A stretch of DNA of 64,000 nt, taken from positions 1 through 64,000 of the forward strand of contig NZ_WNXZ01000005.1 in NCBI RefSeq assembly GCF_009733845.1, written 5' to 3'. The notes beneath the pieces are model-generated. The model was not told the DNA's origin. It ran no database searches and worked only from the letters and a program-made list of their open reading frames with translations. A program made the position numbers and the translations under genes. This DNA is from Pseudactinotalea terrae (GTDB lineage Bacteria > Actinomycetota > Actinomycetes > Actinomycetales > Beutenbergiaceae). Of the stretch, positions 53,137 to 61,540 are shown piece after piece (position 1 is the stretch's first letter; each line of letters starts with the position of its first letter).

Positions 53137-54468
53137 ATGACGACATATGTGACCCGACGCGGGTTCATCACGCTGGTCGGCTCGGGGGCGGCGGTCGCGG
53201 CAGTCGCCGGATGCCGGCCCGGCACCGATGGCACGGCCGGTGACCAAGCGGGCGGTGGCGCCGCCACCAGCGACGTCGAGCTGCGCCTGATGGTGTGGGC
53301 CAGCGCGGCCGAGGCCGAGCGCTACGAGGAGGACCTCGCGGTGTTCACCGACAAGACCGGGATCGGGGTCAAGCTCGAGTTCCTCGACGTCGGTGGCTAC
53401 CAGGACAAGCTGAACACCCTCTTCGCCGCCGGTGACCCGCCGGACGTCATGTTTCAGGTGGGTCGCTGGATCGGTGAGTACGCCACCCGTGGCGTGCTGG
53501 CCGAGCTCGACCAGTTCTCCGACGTCATCGACCTCGACGCGGTCGATGCCGGGCTCCTCGAGCAGGCCACCTACCAGGGCAAGCTCTACGGCGTCCCGAC
53601 CGGCTCCACCACGATCGCTTACGTCTACGACCGTGAGCTGGTCACGGGCCTGGGGCTCGAGATGCCCGACGACACCACGTGGACGTGGGCGGACTTCGCC
53701 GCTTTCAACGCCGCGATCTACGAGGCGAGCGACGGCCAGACCTACGGCACCGGCTTCTACGTGCCATGGCTGCCCACGATCACGCAGTGGGCCCGGCAGC
53801 ACGGGCAGGACCTCTTCACCAGCGACGGCACCGTCGGTACCGATGCCGCCACCATCGGGGAGTACTTCCAGCTGATCGAGGACATGCGCGCAGACGGCGG
53901 GTTCGCCGCCCAGGGTGTGCTCGAGGACGACTCGGCGGCCTCGCTCGAGCAGTCGCTGCTCGGACGCGGGGTCATCGCCTCCCAGATCATCCCGGCCAAC
54001 CAGTTCTCCGACCTCAACTCCGCCCTCGACGGCCGGCTCCAGCTGATGCGGGTACCGGGAGAGGTGGACGGCGCGCGCCGCGGCTACACCGTGACGCCCA
54101 CCCTGCTCTGGTGCCAGGCGGCCGAGTCGGAGCACCCCCAGGAGGCTGCGCAGCTGATCGACTTCCTCACGAACGACCCGGAGTCCTACGGCGCCCGGTC
54201 GATCTTCCTGGGAGTGCCGGCCAATGCCGAGGTCGCCGAGGTGGTCGCCGCCGAGGTCTCGGAGAACGAGCAGGCGTTCGTCGACTTCACGCTCGGTGTC
54301 CAGTCCGAGGATCTCCCGGCCTATGACATGGAGCCGGCGGGGACCGGCGAGGTCCAGAACATCCTGGTGACGCTCGCCACCGAGGTCGAGTACCAGCGCA
54401 TGACCCCGCAGCAGGCCGGTGAGGAGTTCATGTCCCAGGCAGCCGCGGCTCTCGAGGCTGCCGGCTGA
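53137..54468 (+). CDS. Extracellular solute-binding protein of a sugar ABC transporter
   Basis: 443-residue lipoprotein of the CUT1 maltose/oligosaccharide family (SBP_bac_1). The signal peptide combines a twin-Arg RRGFITLVG with a lipobox AAVAGC, suggesting Tat export and lipid anchoring. Mature domain features: LMVWASAAEAERYEEDLAVF and FAAGDPPDVMFQVGRWIGEYA near the start and KLYGVPTGSTTIAYVYDRELV (its first 20 residues are diagnostic). ATG at 53137 with GAGGAGA eight bases upstream. First gene of a three-gene importer with two overlapping permease genes. Confidence 0.93.
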   Translation: MTTYVTRRGFITLVGSGAAVAAVAGCRPGTDGTAGDQAGGGAATSDVELRLMVWASAAEAERYEEDLAVFTDKTGIGVKLEFLDVGGYQDKLNTLFAAGDPPDVMFQVGRWIGEYATRGVLAELDQFSDVIDLDAVDAGLLEQATYQGKLYGVPTGSTTIAYVYDRELVTGLGLEMPDDTTWTWADFAAFNAAIYEASDGQTYGTGFYVPWLPTITQWARQHGQDLFTSDGTVGTDAATIGEYFQLIEDMRADGGFAAQGVLEDDSAASLEQSLLGRGVIASQIIPANQFSDLNSALDGRLQLMRVPGEVDGARRGYTVTPTLLWCQAAESEHPQEAAQLIDFLTNDPESYGARSIFLGVPANAEVAEVVAAEVSENEQAFVDFTLGVQSEDLPAYDMEPAGTGEVQNILVTLATEVEYQRMTPQQAGEEFMSQAAAALEAAG

Positions 54469-55391
54469 TGTCGTCGACCACGGCGGAGCGGGGGGTGAGC
54501 AGCCCACGCCGTCGCAAGGGCGCCGACGCCGGCGACCGGGTGGCGTACGTGCTGCTCATCCCCTGGGCCATCGGCATGCTGTTCACGTTGATCCCGTTCG
54601 GGGTGTCGCTGTACCTCGCGTTCACCGACTACGACCTGCTGACCTCCCCCGCCTGGGTCGGCCTCGAGAACTTCGCGCACTTCGCGAACGACCCGAAGGC
54701 CGCCACGGCAGCCAAGGTCACGCTGGTCTACACCTTCGTGGCGGTGCCGATCTCGCTCGCGGTGGCGCTCGGGATCGCCCTGCTGCTCAACCGCGGCGTG
54801 CGCGGGCTGCCGTTCTACCGATCCGCCTTCTACCTGCCCTCGCTGATCGGCGCGAGCGTCGCGATCGTGATGCTGTGGCGCTCGATCTTCGGGCACGCCG
54901 GCGTCGTCAACCGGTTCCTCGCGTTCTTCGGGATCGACGGCCCCGGCTGGACCACAGACCCCGACTGGGCGCTCATGACCCTGGTCACGCTGAGCGTCTG
55001 GGGATTCGGAGCCTCGATGGTGATCTTCCTGGCCGGCCTGCGTCAGATCCCGCGGATGTACTACGAGGCGGCGAGCGTGGACGGCGCCACCCCGGCGCGA
55101 CAGTTCTTCTCGATCACGATGCCGCTGCTGTCGCCGGTGCTGTTCTTCAATCTGGTGCTGGGCCTGATCGGGAGCCTGCAGACCTTCACGCAGGCCTACG
55201 TGTTCAGCGGCGGCACCGGCGGCCCCGCGGACTCGACCCTGTTCTTCAACCTCTACCTCTATCAGCAGGGGTTCCAGCGGTTCGACATGGGCTACGCCTC
55301 CGCGTTGGCGTGGATCATGTTCGTGGTCATCGCGATCTTCACCGCCGTCAACTTCCTCGTCTCCAAGTACTGGGTCTTCTACGATGACTGA
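54468..55391 (+). CDS. Sugar ABC transporter permease (MalF type)
   Basis: 307 residues, six membrane helices, and the ATPase-docking EAA loop YYEAASVDGATPARQFF (~200). The ATG overlaps the stop of the binding-protein gene (TGATG), so the two are coupled. No ATPase gene is in the window; actinobacterial CUT1 systems commonly share one MsiK-like ATPase. Confidence 0.95.
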   Translation: MSSTTAERGVSSPRRRKGADAGDRVAYVLLIPWAIGMLFTLIPFGVSLYLAFTDYDLLTSPAWVGLENFAHFANDPKAATAAKVTLVYTFVAVPISLAVALGIALLLNRGVRGLPFYRSAFYLPSLIGASVAIVMLWRSIFGHAGVVNRFLAFFGIDGPGWTTDPDWALMTLVTLSVWGFGASMVIFLAGLRQIPRMYYEAASVDGATPARQFFSITMPLLSPVLFFNLVLGLIGSLQTFTQAYVFSGGTGGPADSTLFFNLYLYQQGFQRFDMGYASALAWIMFVVIAIFTAVNFLVSKYWVFYDD

Positions 55392-56310
55392 TCTCACAGC
55401 CGCACGGGTGGCCACCCGCACGTCCGCACAGAGGCTGGTGTCGCGACTCCGCACCCGCGAGACCTACCGCGAGGAGATCACCGGGACCCCCGGCTCCCGC
55501 TTCCTTCGGCACGTCGTGCTGATCGGTCTGGGCCTGGTGATGCTCTACCCGCTGATCTGGATGGTGTCGGCATCCTTCAAGCCGAGCGCCGATGTCTTCA
55601 ACGACACCAGCCTGATCCCCACCCAGTGGGACCTCGGCAACTACGCTGAGGGCTGGTCGGCGCTCGAGTTCCCGTTCGAGACGTATCTGTACAACTCGAT
55701 GGTGCTGGCTGTTCTCAACATCCTCGGCAACATCATCAGCTGCTCGATCACGGCGTACTGCTTCGCGCGACTGCGGTTCCCCGGCCGCAAGATCATGTTC
55801 GCGATGACCCTCGCCACGATGCTGCTGCCCTCGCACGTGATCCTGATCCCGCAGTACATCGTGTTCTCGAAGCTGGGCTGGATCAACACCTATCTGCCGC
55901 TGACCGTGCCCGCGTTCCTGGCGACGAACGCCTTCTTCGTGTTCCTGCTGGTGCAGTTCATGCGCGGGTTGCCCATGGAGCTCCAGGATGCGGCGCGCAT
56001 CGACGGCTGCGGTCCCATCCGCACCTACTGGAGCGTGATCCTGCCGTTGACCACGCCGGCCCTGGCCACGGTGGCGATCTTCACCTTCATCGCATCGTGG
56101 AACGACTTCTTCGGACCGCTGCTCTACCTCACGGACCAGATGCTGTTCCCCGTGCCGCTGGCGCTTCGCCAGTTCATGTCGGCTCAGGGCGCGAGCCAGT
56201 GGGGCCCGATGTTCGCGATGTCGATCGTGTCGTTGCTCCCGGTGGTCGGGTTCTTCTTCATCGGTCAGCGCTACCTGATCAACGGGATCGCCACCACCGG
56301 GATGAAGTGA
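55384..56310 (+). CDS. Sugar ABC transporter permease (MalG type)
   Basis: 308 residues, six helices, EAA-like loop ELQDAARIDGCGPIRTYW (~200). It starts eight bases inside the preceding permease gene. Partner in the heterodimeric CUT1 channel. The stop lies four bases from the convergent esterase fusion gene. Confidence 0.95.
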   Translation: MTDLTAARVATRTSAQRLVSRLRTRETYREEITGTPGSRFLRHVVLIGLGLVMLYPLIWMVSASFKPSADVFNDTSLIPTQWDLGNYAEGWSALEFPFETYLYNSMVLAVLNILGNIISCSITAYCFARLRFPGRKIMFAMTLATMLLPSHVILIPQYIVFSKLGWINTYLPLTVPAFLATNAFFVFLLVQFMRGLPMELQDAARIDGCGPIRTYWSVILPLTTPALATVAIFTFIASWNDFFGPLLYLTDQMLFPVPLALRQFMSAQGASQWGPMFAMSIVSLLPVVGFFFIGQRYLINGIATTGMK

Positions 56311-56314
56311 TGGA

Positions 56315-57883
56315 TCAGGCGCGAGGCGGGAGGAGTCCCGCCGCGCGCAGTCCGTCAGCGACCATGCCTGCCACCGCGATCGCCCCTGAGGCCGACAGGT
56401 GCGTGTCGTCCTGCTCGCCGTCAGGGAAGGCCGCATGCGCACCGGGCTGAAGCCACAGGAACGACTCCTTGCTGCCCTCGGCACCTTGCTGCTGCCAGAG
56501 CCTGCGGGTGAGCTGGGTGAGGTCGATGAGCGGCACACCCTCTTCGGCAGCCAGGTCACGCACACGCTGCGGATAGCCACCGTGGGTCGACCGCGCCCGA
56601 CCCGCCTCGTCGAACCGCCGCCGCTCCACCGAGGTCAGCAGCACCGGTGCCGCTCCGCGCGCCCTCGCACCGACGAGGTACCGCCGCAGCATCGGAGCGT
56701 AGTCACGGAACACGTCGGTGTGGCGCTCGTCCCCCTTGCTGTCGTTGTGCCCGAACTGCACGAGCAGCAGGTCATGCGGCTGCAGGGTCTCGAGCACGGC
56801 GTCGAGCAGACCCTCATCGATGAAGCTGCGCGAGCTCCTGCCGGAGACCGCGTGGTTGTGCACGACTCGCCCGGCAGCGTCGGCGAGCCGTTGGCCCCAG
56901 CCCTCGCGCGGCGCGCTGCTCGCCTCGTACGTCGAGGCCGTGGAGTCGCCGACCACGTGGATCTCACCCTCGCGCGCGGGCCAGCCCTCCCACCCGAGCA
57001 GCCACTGCGCGGCGGTCGGCGTCTCGGCGGTCTGTGGCCGATCGGCGCCGACCAAGGCTCCCGGCCCGCGGCTGCCCTGCTCAGCGAACCGCGCGTCCTG
57101 CCAGGCGAAACCACCCATCTCGGACCAGGCGTCCGCGGCGATGTGCTCGCCGAGCTCGCACCCCACGAACCACGCCTGCCCGATCGCGTCAGGCTTGCGG
57201 CCCGGGTGCCACGGGCGACCGAGCCGCACGGACCCAGCCGGCACATCGGCGTCGGCGACGATCTCGCAGCCGAGGAACAAGAACCCGCGCGGGTTCTCGC
57301 GCGCGGTGGAGGGCGCCGTGATGTAGCCGGGTCCGATGCTGCGGATGGCGCACTGCTCGAGGACCGCCGTCGCACGGCCGTAGACGAAGTCGACATCGCC
57401 CTCCACGAGGCAGCGCCGCAGATGTACACGGCTCACCGCCGCGTAGCTCGGGGTGTCCAGCAGGGCGGTGTCCTGGCGCGCCCGCAGCACGCAGTCCTCC
57501 ACGAGGATGCGGTCACCGCGCGTGCGCAGCGCGAGCGCCTGCTGGTTCGCCCTCTTGGGCTGCAGCCGCTTGTCGAAGCTGTTCTCGATCGTGATGCCAC
57601 GGATCGTCACCTCGTCGGCGTCCACCGTCAGCGTGGCGCAGTCCTGGACGATCTCCATGCCCGTGCGGTCGCGGTCGCCCTGCGAGAGCCCGAACGTGAG
57701 GACCACATCCTCGGCGCGTCCGCTCTCAGACCGGATGGTCAGCGGTTGCCGCCGCGCCGGTATCGCGACATGCTCGACATATCGGCCTGGGGCGAGCACG
57801 ATCTCGTGCACGGCGGGGTCGGCGATCGCGAGGGTCAGGCTGGGGAGGAGATCGGCGTCGTCGCCGACGCGGGCGATAGTCAC
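56315..57883 (-). CDS. Fused pectin methylesterase and SGNH (rhamnogalacturonan-type) acetylesterase
   Basis: 522 residues. Residues ~1-290 form a pectinesterase beta-helix: catalytic Asp pair in RARQDTALLDT and EGDVDFVYGRATA, Arg in RLGRPWHPG. Residues ~309-522 are an SGNH/GDSL esterase: HVVGDSTASTYE (Ser), GHAVSGRSS-like Gly block, VQFGHNDSKG (Asn) and DDTHLSASG (Asp/His), as in rhamnogalacturonan acetylesterases. No signal peptide, so the enzyme should act in the cytoplasm on imported, esterified oligogalacturonides. GTG at 57883 seven bases after TACGCT; frame further upstream is rejected. Convergent with the importer and divergent from the lacI fusion. Confidence 0.9.
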   Translation of the reverse strand: MTIARVGDDADLLPSLTLAIADPAVHEIVLAPGRYVEHVAIPARRQPLTIRSESGRAEDVVLTFGLSQGDRDRTGMEIVQDCATLTVDADEVTIRGITIENSFDKRLQPKRANQQALALRTRGDRILVEDCVLRARQDTALLDTPSYAAVSRVHLRRCLVEGDVDFVYGRATAVLEQCAIRSIGPGYITAPSTARENPRGFLFLGCEIVADADVPAGSVRLGRPWHPGRKPDAIGQAWFVGCELGEHIAADAWSEMGGFAWQDARFAEQGSRGPGALVGADRPQTAETPTAAQWLLGWEGWPAREGEIHVVGDSTASTYEASSAPREGWGQRLADAAGRVVHNHAVSGRSSRSFIDEGLLDAVLETLQPHDLLLVQFGHNDSKGDERHTDVFRDYAPMLRRYLVGARARGAAPVLLTSVERRRFDEAGRARSTHGGYPQRVRDLAAEEGVPLIDLTQLTRRLWQQQGAEGSKESFLWLQPGAHAAFPDGEQDDTHLSASGAIAVAGMVADGLRAAGLLPPRA

Positions 57884-57949
57884 GCGGACCAGCGTAATCG
57901 GTCCCACTGCGGGCGGGGAATATCGCACGTTCCATGGGATATGGAAGAC

Positions 57950-57971
57950 TGTAACCGCTTGCATCGATGCA
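57950..57971 (+). promoter_or_regulatory. LacI-type operator before the lacI-DUF6807 gene
   Basis: TGTAACCGCTTGCA shares 11 bases with operator 1 at 53041 and overlaps a perfect palindrome TGCATCGATGCA (57960-57971). It lies about 58 bases before the regulator start, in the region divergent from the esterase fusion, so it could control both genes. Confidence 0.7.
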
Positions 57972-58020
57972 GCCTGTTCGGTCACGGATCTCGACGTCGT
58001 GCCGCCGCAAGGAGGAAGTG

Positions 58021-59907
58021 ATGAGCAGTCCACGCCATGCCACGATCGGCGACGTCGCCAAGCTCGCGGGTGTGTCGGTGGCGACGGTCTCGCGAGCCAT
58101 GAACGCCCACCCCGCGGTCAAGCCCGAGACCCTCGAGCGGGTGCTCGCGGCCGCCGCCCGGCTCGACTACGTGCCGAGCAACGCTGCGCGCAGCCTCTCC
58201 CTCGGCCGCACGCACACCGTCGCGCTCCTCATGCCCGACCTGTCGAACCCGATGTTCCAGCAGGTGCTGCGCGGGGCGAACCGCGCGGCGGCCGCCGCCG
58301 GCTACCGGCTGCTGGTGACCGACAGCGTCGAGGACCCCGGCGCCGAGGCCGACCTCGCGATCGAGGCACGCCGCCGCTGCGACGCCCTGATCCTCTGCTC
58401 GCCGCGGATGTCGCCCCGCGACCTGCGTCGAGTGCTGTCCGCGACCGAGCCGGTCGTGCTGATCAACCGGGAGGCCGAGGCCGGTGGTGTGCCGTCCCTG
58501 GTGGTCGACTACGCCGAGGGCGTGCGGATCCTCATGCACAGGCTGATGCGCCAAGGGCATCGATCCTTCGTCTATCTCTCCGGCCCCTCGAGCAGCCTGC
58601 CCAACAACGACCGGGTGCAGGCGCTGCGCACGCTCGCGCGCGAGCACGACGACATCTCGCTCACCGTGCTCCCCTGCGGCGGCTCGATCGAGGATGGCGA
58701 CGCGGCCCTGGGCCCCGTGCTGGAGTCGGGCGCGACGGCGGTGCTCGCCTACAACGACGTCGTCGCCTTCGGCCTCCTCGGCAAGCTCAACGAGGCGGGC
58801 GTGGCGGTCCCGGGGGACATCTCGGTCGCCGGCTACGACGACATCCCGTTCACTCGCTACTCCACGCCGGCGCTGACCACCGTGTCGGTGCCGAAGGAGG
58901 AGCTCGGCCGGCACGCCTGGGAGGAGGTCGAGCGGCTGCTCGGCGGTGACGAGCGCGGCTCGGTGCTGCGCTTCCCGCCGCGCCTGGTCGAGCGAGGGAG
59001 CACGGGACCGGTCCCGCGCGAGCACATGCCGCCGTCGTTCACCCAGGTGGTGAACCCCGCTCTGGCCTGGCACCGGGACGATGACGATGTCGCCGTCGAC
59101 CTCAACGTCGCCGGCGCGCTGCTCGCGCGCTACGAGCGCCGGCCGGTGATGCCTGACGTGTACTCCCCGCGGCCCTACCTGCACCCGCTGTTCACGCTCT
59201 CAGGTGCGGTGCTCACCGACGCCGGCGCAGCGGTGCACCGGCACCAGCACGGCATCTCGGTGGCGCTCCCGGATGTCGACGGCGTCTCCTACTGGGGTGG
59301 CCGCACCTACCTCGAGGACCGCGGGCCCACGCTGCTCGCGAACCATGGCACGCAGATGTCGGTCGAGCTCGTCACCTCGGGCGAGCAGATGGACGAGCGC
59401 CTCATCTGGCACGGGCCAGACGGTGCGCACCAGCTGAGCGAGCGCCGGCACCTGAGCTCGTCGATCCGCGAGGACCGGACCGGCTGGGAGCTCTTCTGGC
59501 GCAGTGCGCTCACGGCCGACGACCATGACGTGCTCATCACGAGCCCTGCGGAGACGGGTCGGCCCGATGCGCGCTACGGCGGCATCTTCTGGCGGTTGCC
59601 GATGGTGGAGAAGGTCCGGATCGTGACTGCCGACGGCGAAGGATCGGCTCACGGGAGCCGCTCGCCGTGGATGGCGCTGATTCACGCTGACGACGCCCGG
59701 CCGTGGACCGTGGTGCTGCGCCAGCACGGTCCGGTGCTCGTGCCCTGGCACGTGCGCACCGACGACTACCTCGCCGTGTGCCCGGCGATCGCCTGGGACG
59801 CCCCGGTGCGGATCGCCCAGGGCGAGACGCTCGAGATCGGGCTCGACGCCGTCGTGCTCGACGAACCCTTGACCCCCGACGACCTCCAGGAGATCACGCG
59901 TGCCTGA
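58021..59907 (+). CDS. LacI-family regulator fused to a DUF6807 (PmoA-like) domain
   Basis: 628 residues. Residues 1-~340 are a complete LacI regulator: HTH TIGDVAKLAGVSVATVSRAM, hinge YVPSNAARSLSLG, then a periplasmic-binding-protein-like effector domain (VALLMPDLSNPMFQ, VVLINREAEAGG, ISVAGYDDIPFTRY). Residues ~344-628 match the DUF6807/PmoA family: PYLHPLFTLSGAVLTDA near the start, HRHQHGISVALPDVDGVSYW, and late WMALIHADDARPW and WHVRTDDYLAVCPAIAW. PmoA-type proteins are usually separate genes near sugar-catabolism loci and are not established methane enzymes. The domain might sense or act on a sugar. ATG at 58021 behind AGGAGG. GH43 starts inside its 3' end. Confidence 0.9.
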   Translation: MSSPRHATIGDVAKLAGVSVATVSRAMNAHPAVKPETLERVLAAAARLDYVPSNAARSLSLGRTHTVALLMPDLSNPMFQQVLRGANRAAAAAGYRLLVTDSVEDPGAEADLAIEARRRCDALILCSPRMSPRDLRRVLSATEPVVLINREAEAGGVPSLVVDYAEGVRILMHRLMRQGHRSFVYLSGPSSSLPNNDRVQALRTLAREHDDISLTVLPCGGSIEDGDAALGPVLESGATAVLAYNDVVAFGLLGKLNEAGVAVPGDISVAGYDDIPFTRYSTPALTTVSVPKEELGRHAWEEVERLLGGDERGSVLRFPPRLVERGSTGPVPREHMPPSFTQVVNPALAWHRDDDDVAVDLNVAGALLARYERRPVMPDVYSPRPYLHPLFTLSGAVLTDAGAAVHRHQHGISVALPDVDGVSYWGGRTYLEDRGPTLLANHGTQMSVELVTSGEQMDERLIWHGPDGAHQLSERRHLSSSIREDRTGWELFWRSALTADDHDVLITSPAETGRPDARYGGIFWRLPMVEKVRIVTADGEGSAHGSRSPWMALIHADDARPWTVVLRQHGPVLVPWHVRTDDYLAVCPAIAWDAPVRIAQGETLEIGLDAVVLDEPLTPDDLQEITRA

Positions 59908-61432
59908 GTACACCAACCCGATCCTCGACGCCGACTGGCCGGACCCTGACGTGGTCCGCTTCGGTGAGACGTTCGTGCTGGTCGCCTCGAGCTTCAACCG
60001 GGCGCCGGGGCTGCCGGTGCTGACATCGCCGGACCTGGTGCGTTGGAGCCACGCCGGCAACGCGCTGCCCGCGAACGTGCCGGCCGAGCACTTCCGGCTG
60101 CCGCGCCGCGGCGGGGGCGTGTGGGCGCCGTCGATCCGCGAGCACGAGGGCCGGCTGGTCATCGTCTACCCGGACCCGGACCACGGCATCTACACGGTGT
60201 GGGCGGACCGGCCGGAGGGGCCGTGGTCGGAACCGCACCTACTGCTGCCGGGGCTGGGGCTGATCGATCCGTGCCCGCTGTGGGACGACGACGGGCGCGC
60301 GTACCTCGTGCACGGCTGGGCGAACAGCCGCGCCGGGATCAAGAACCGGCTCACCGTGATCGAGGTCGACCCGGGGCTCACCCGGCCGCTCGGTCCCGGA
60401 CGCGTGGTGATCGACGCGGACGACCTGCCGGGCTACACCACGCTCGAGGGGCCGAAGCTCTACCGACGGGCGGGCTGGTACTGGATCTTCGCGCCCGCGG
60501 GCGGGGTGGCCACCGGGTGGCAGTCGGTGTTCCGCTCCCGGTCGGTGTGGGGGCCGTACGAGGACCGGGTGGTGCTCGCGCAGGGCAGCACCGACGTCAA
60601 CGGCCCGCATCAGGGGGCGTGGGTGACCGACGCAGCAGGCGACGACTGGTTCGTGCACTTCCAGGACCGCGGCGTCTACGGCCGCGTGGCGCACCTGCAG
60701 CCGATGGCCTGGGGCGAGGACGGCTGGCCGACCATGGGCACCCCCGGCGCCGACGGCGTGGGCGAGCCGGTGCGTCGCTGGCGGCGGCCGACGTGCGCCG
60801 TGCCCGACGGCGAGGCCGCCGCCGCGCCGGTGCCGCCCAGCCCCGTCTCGGACGGCTTCACCGCTGACACGCTCGCTCCCGCCTGGCACTGGCAGGCGAA
60901 CCCTGAGCCGGACTGGTGCCGCACCGGCGCCGGCGCGCTGGAGCTCTCTCACCTCCCCAACGACCGGGGCGACCTTCGCGACCTGCCGCAGGTCCTCGGA
61001 CAGCTGCTGCCCGGGTGGCCGGTGGAGGTGCAGGTGCAGCTCACGCTCGGCAGCTCGGTCGAGCACGCCCGCGTCGGCGTGACGGTGCTGGGGCTCCGCT
61101 ACAGCTGGGTGGGTCTGCAACGGACCGCGACAGGCGTGGAGCTCGTCGGTGCACTGGGCGACGACCGCCAGCACGAGACCGAGGTGAGCCGCACGCCGGT
61201 GGCGAGCGCCGCCGTCGAGATCCGCCTGGTCAGCCCTGCCGACGGCACCGTGCACTACGACTGGCGCACCGAGGGCGGCGAGTGGCAGCCGCTCCTCGAC
61301 GCCGAGGTGACCGAGGGCCACTGGATCGGTGCGGAGATCGGCCTGTTCGCGACGGCCCCGGAAGGCGCGGACCACGGCACCGACCCCGGCCACAGCCACG
61401 TCACCCGCTTCGAGGTCACCCACCACCCCTGA
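59900..61432 (+). CDS. GH43-family glycosidase (xylosidase/arabinofuranosidase-like)
   Basis: 510 residues: a five-bladed beta-propeller (1-~300) plus a C-terminal concanavalin-like domain (~320-505). Catalytic residues appear as Asp in ADWPDPDVVRFG, Asp in LIDPCPLWDDDGR (pKa modulator) and Glu in YTTLEGPKLYRR. No signal peptide, so it cleaves imported oligosaccharides, probably arabinose- or xylose-containing, in the cytoplasm. GTG at 59900 overlaps the lacI-fusion stop by eight bases, so enzyme and regulator are co-translated. Its stop codon lies inside a repeat element. Confidence 0.93.
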   Translation: MPEYTNPILDADWPDPDVVRFGETFVLVASSFNRAPGLPVLTSPDLVRWSHAGNALPANVPAEHFRLPRRGGGVWAPSIREHEGRLVIVYPDPDHGIYTVWADRPEGPWSEPHLLLPGLGLIDPCPLWDDDGRAYLVHGWANSRAGIKNRLTVIEVDPGLTRPLGPGRVVIDADDLPGYTTLEGPKLYRRAGWYWIFAPAGGVATGWQSVFRSRSVWGPYEDRVVLAQGSTDVNGPHQGAWVTDAAGDDWFVHFQDRGVYGRVAHLQPMAWGEDGWPTMGTPGADGVGEPVRRWRRPTCAVPDGEAAAAPVPPSPVSDGFTADTLAPAWHWQANPEPDWCRTGAGALELSHLPNDRGDLRDLPQVLGQLLPGWPVEVQVQLTLGSSVEHARVGVTVLGLRYSWVGLQRTATGVELVGALGDDRQHETEVSRTPVASAAVEIRLVSPADGTVHYDWRTEGGEWQPLLDAEVTEGHWIGAEIGLFATAPEGADHGTDPGHSHVTRFEVTHHP

Positions 61433-61540
61433 TTTCAACGCACTTCCGACCCCAACCCGATTTCAACGCACTTCTGACTCGCTCGAGCGTGGTCAGAAGT
61501 GCGTTGAAATCGGGAACGTGACGAATGTGCGGTGAAATCT
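61431..61540. repeat. Palindromic repeat element between GH43 and GH95
   Basis: gatttcaacgcacttctgac (61459-61478) and its exact 20-base reverse complement (61492-61511) flank a 13-base loop containing cgctcgagcg. A direct copy with one change starts at 61431, inside the GH43 stop codon, and a decayed inverted copy (gtgcggtgaaatc) ends at the GH95 stop. The element fills the gap between the two convergent genes and probably also terminates transcription in both directions. Confidence 0.88.

Noticed and set aside
58021-59907. Methane monooxygenase subunit annotation for the PmoA-like domain
   Set aside because: DUF6807 proteins carry the PmoA name in databases but are soluble and occur in sugar loci; there are no membrane helices or methane genes here.
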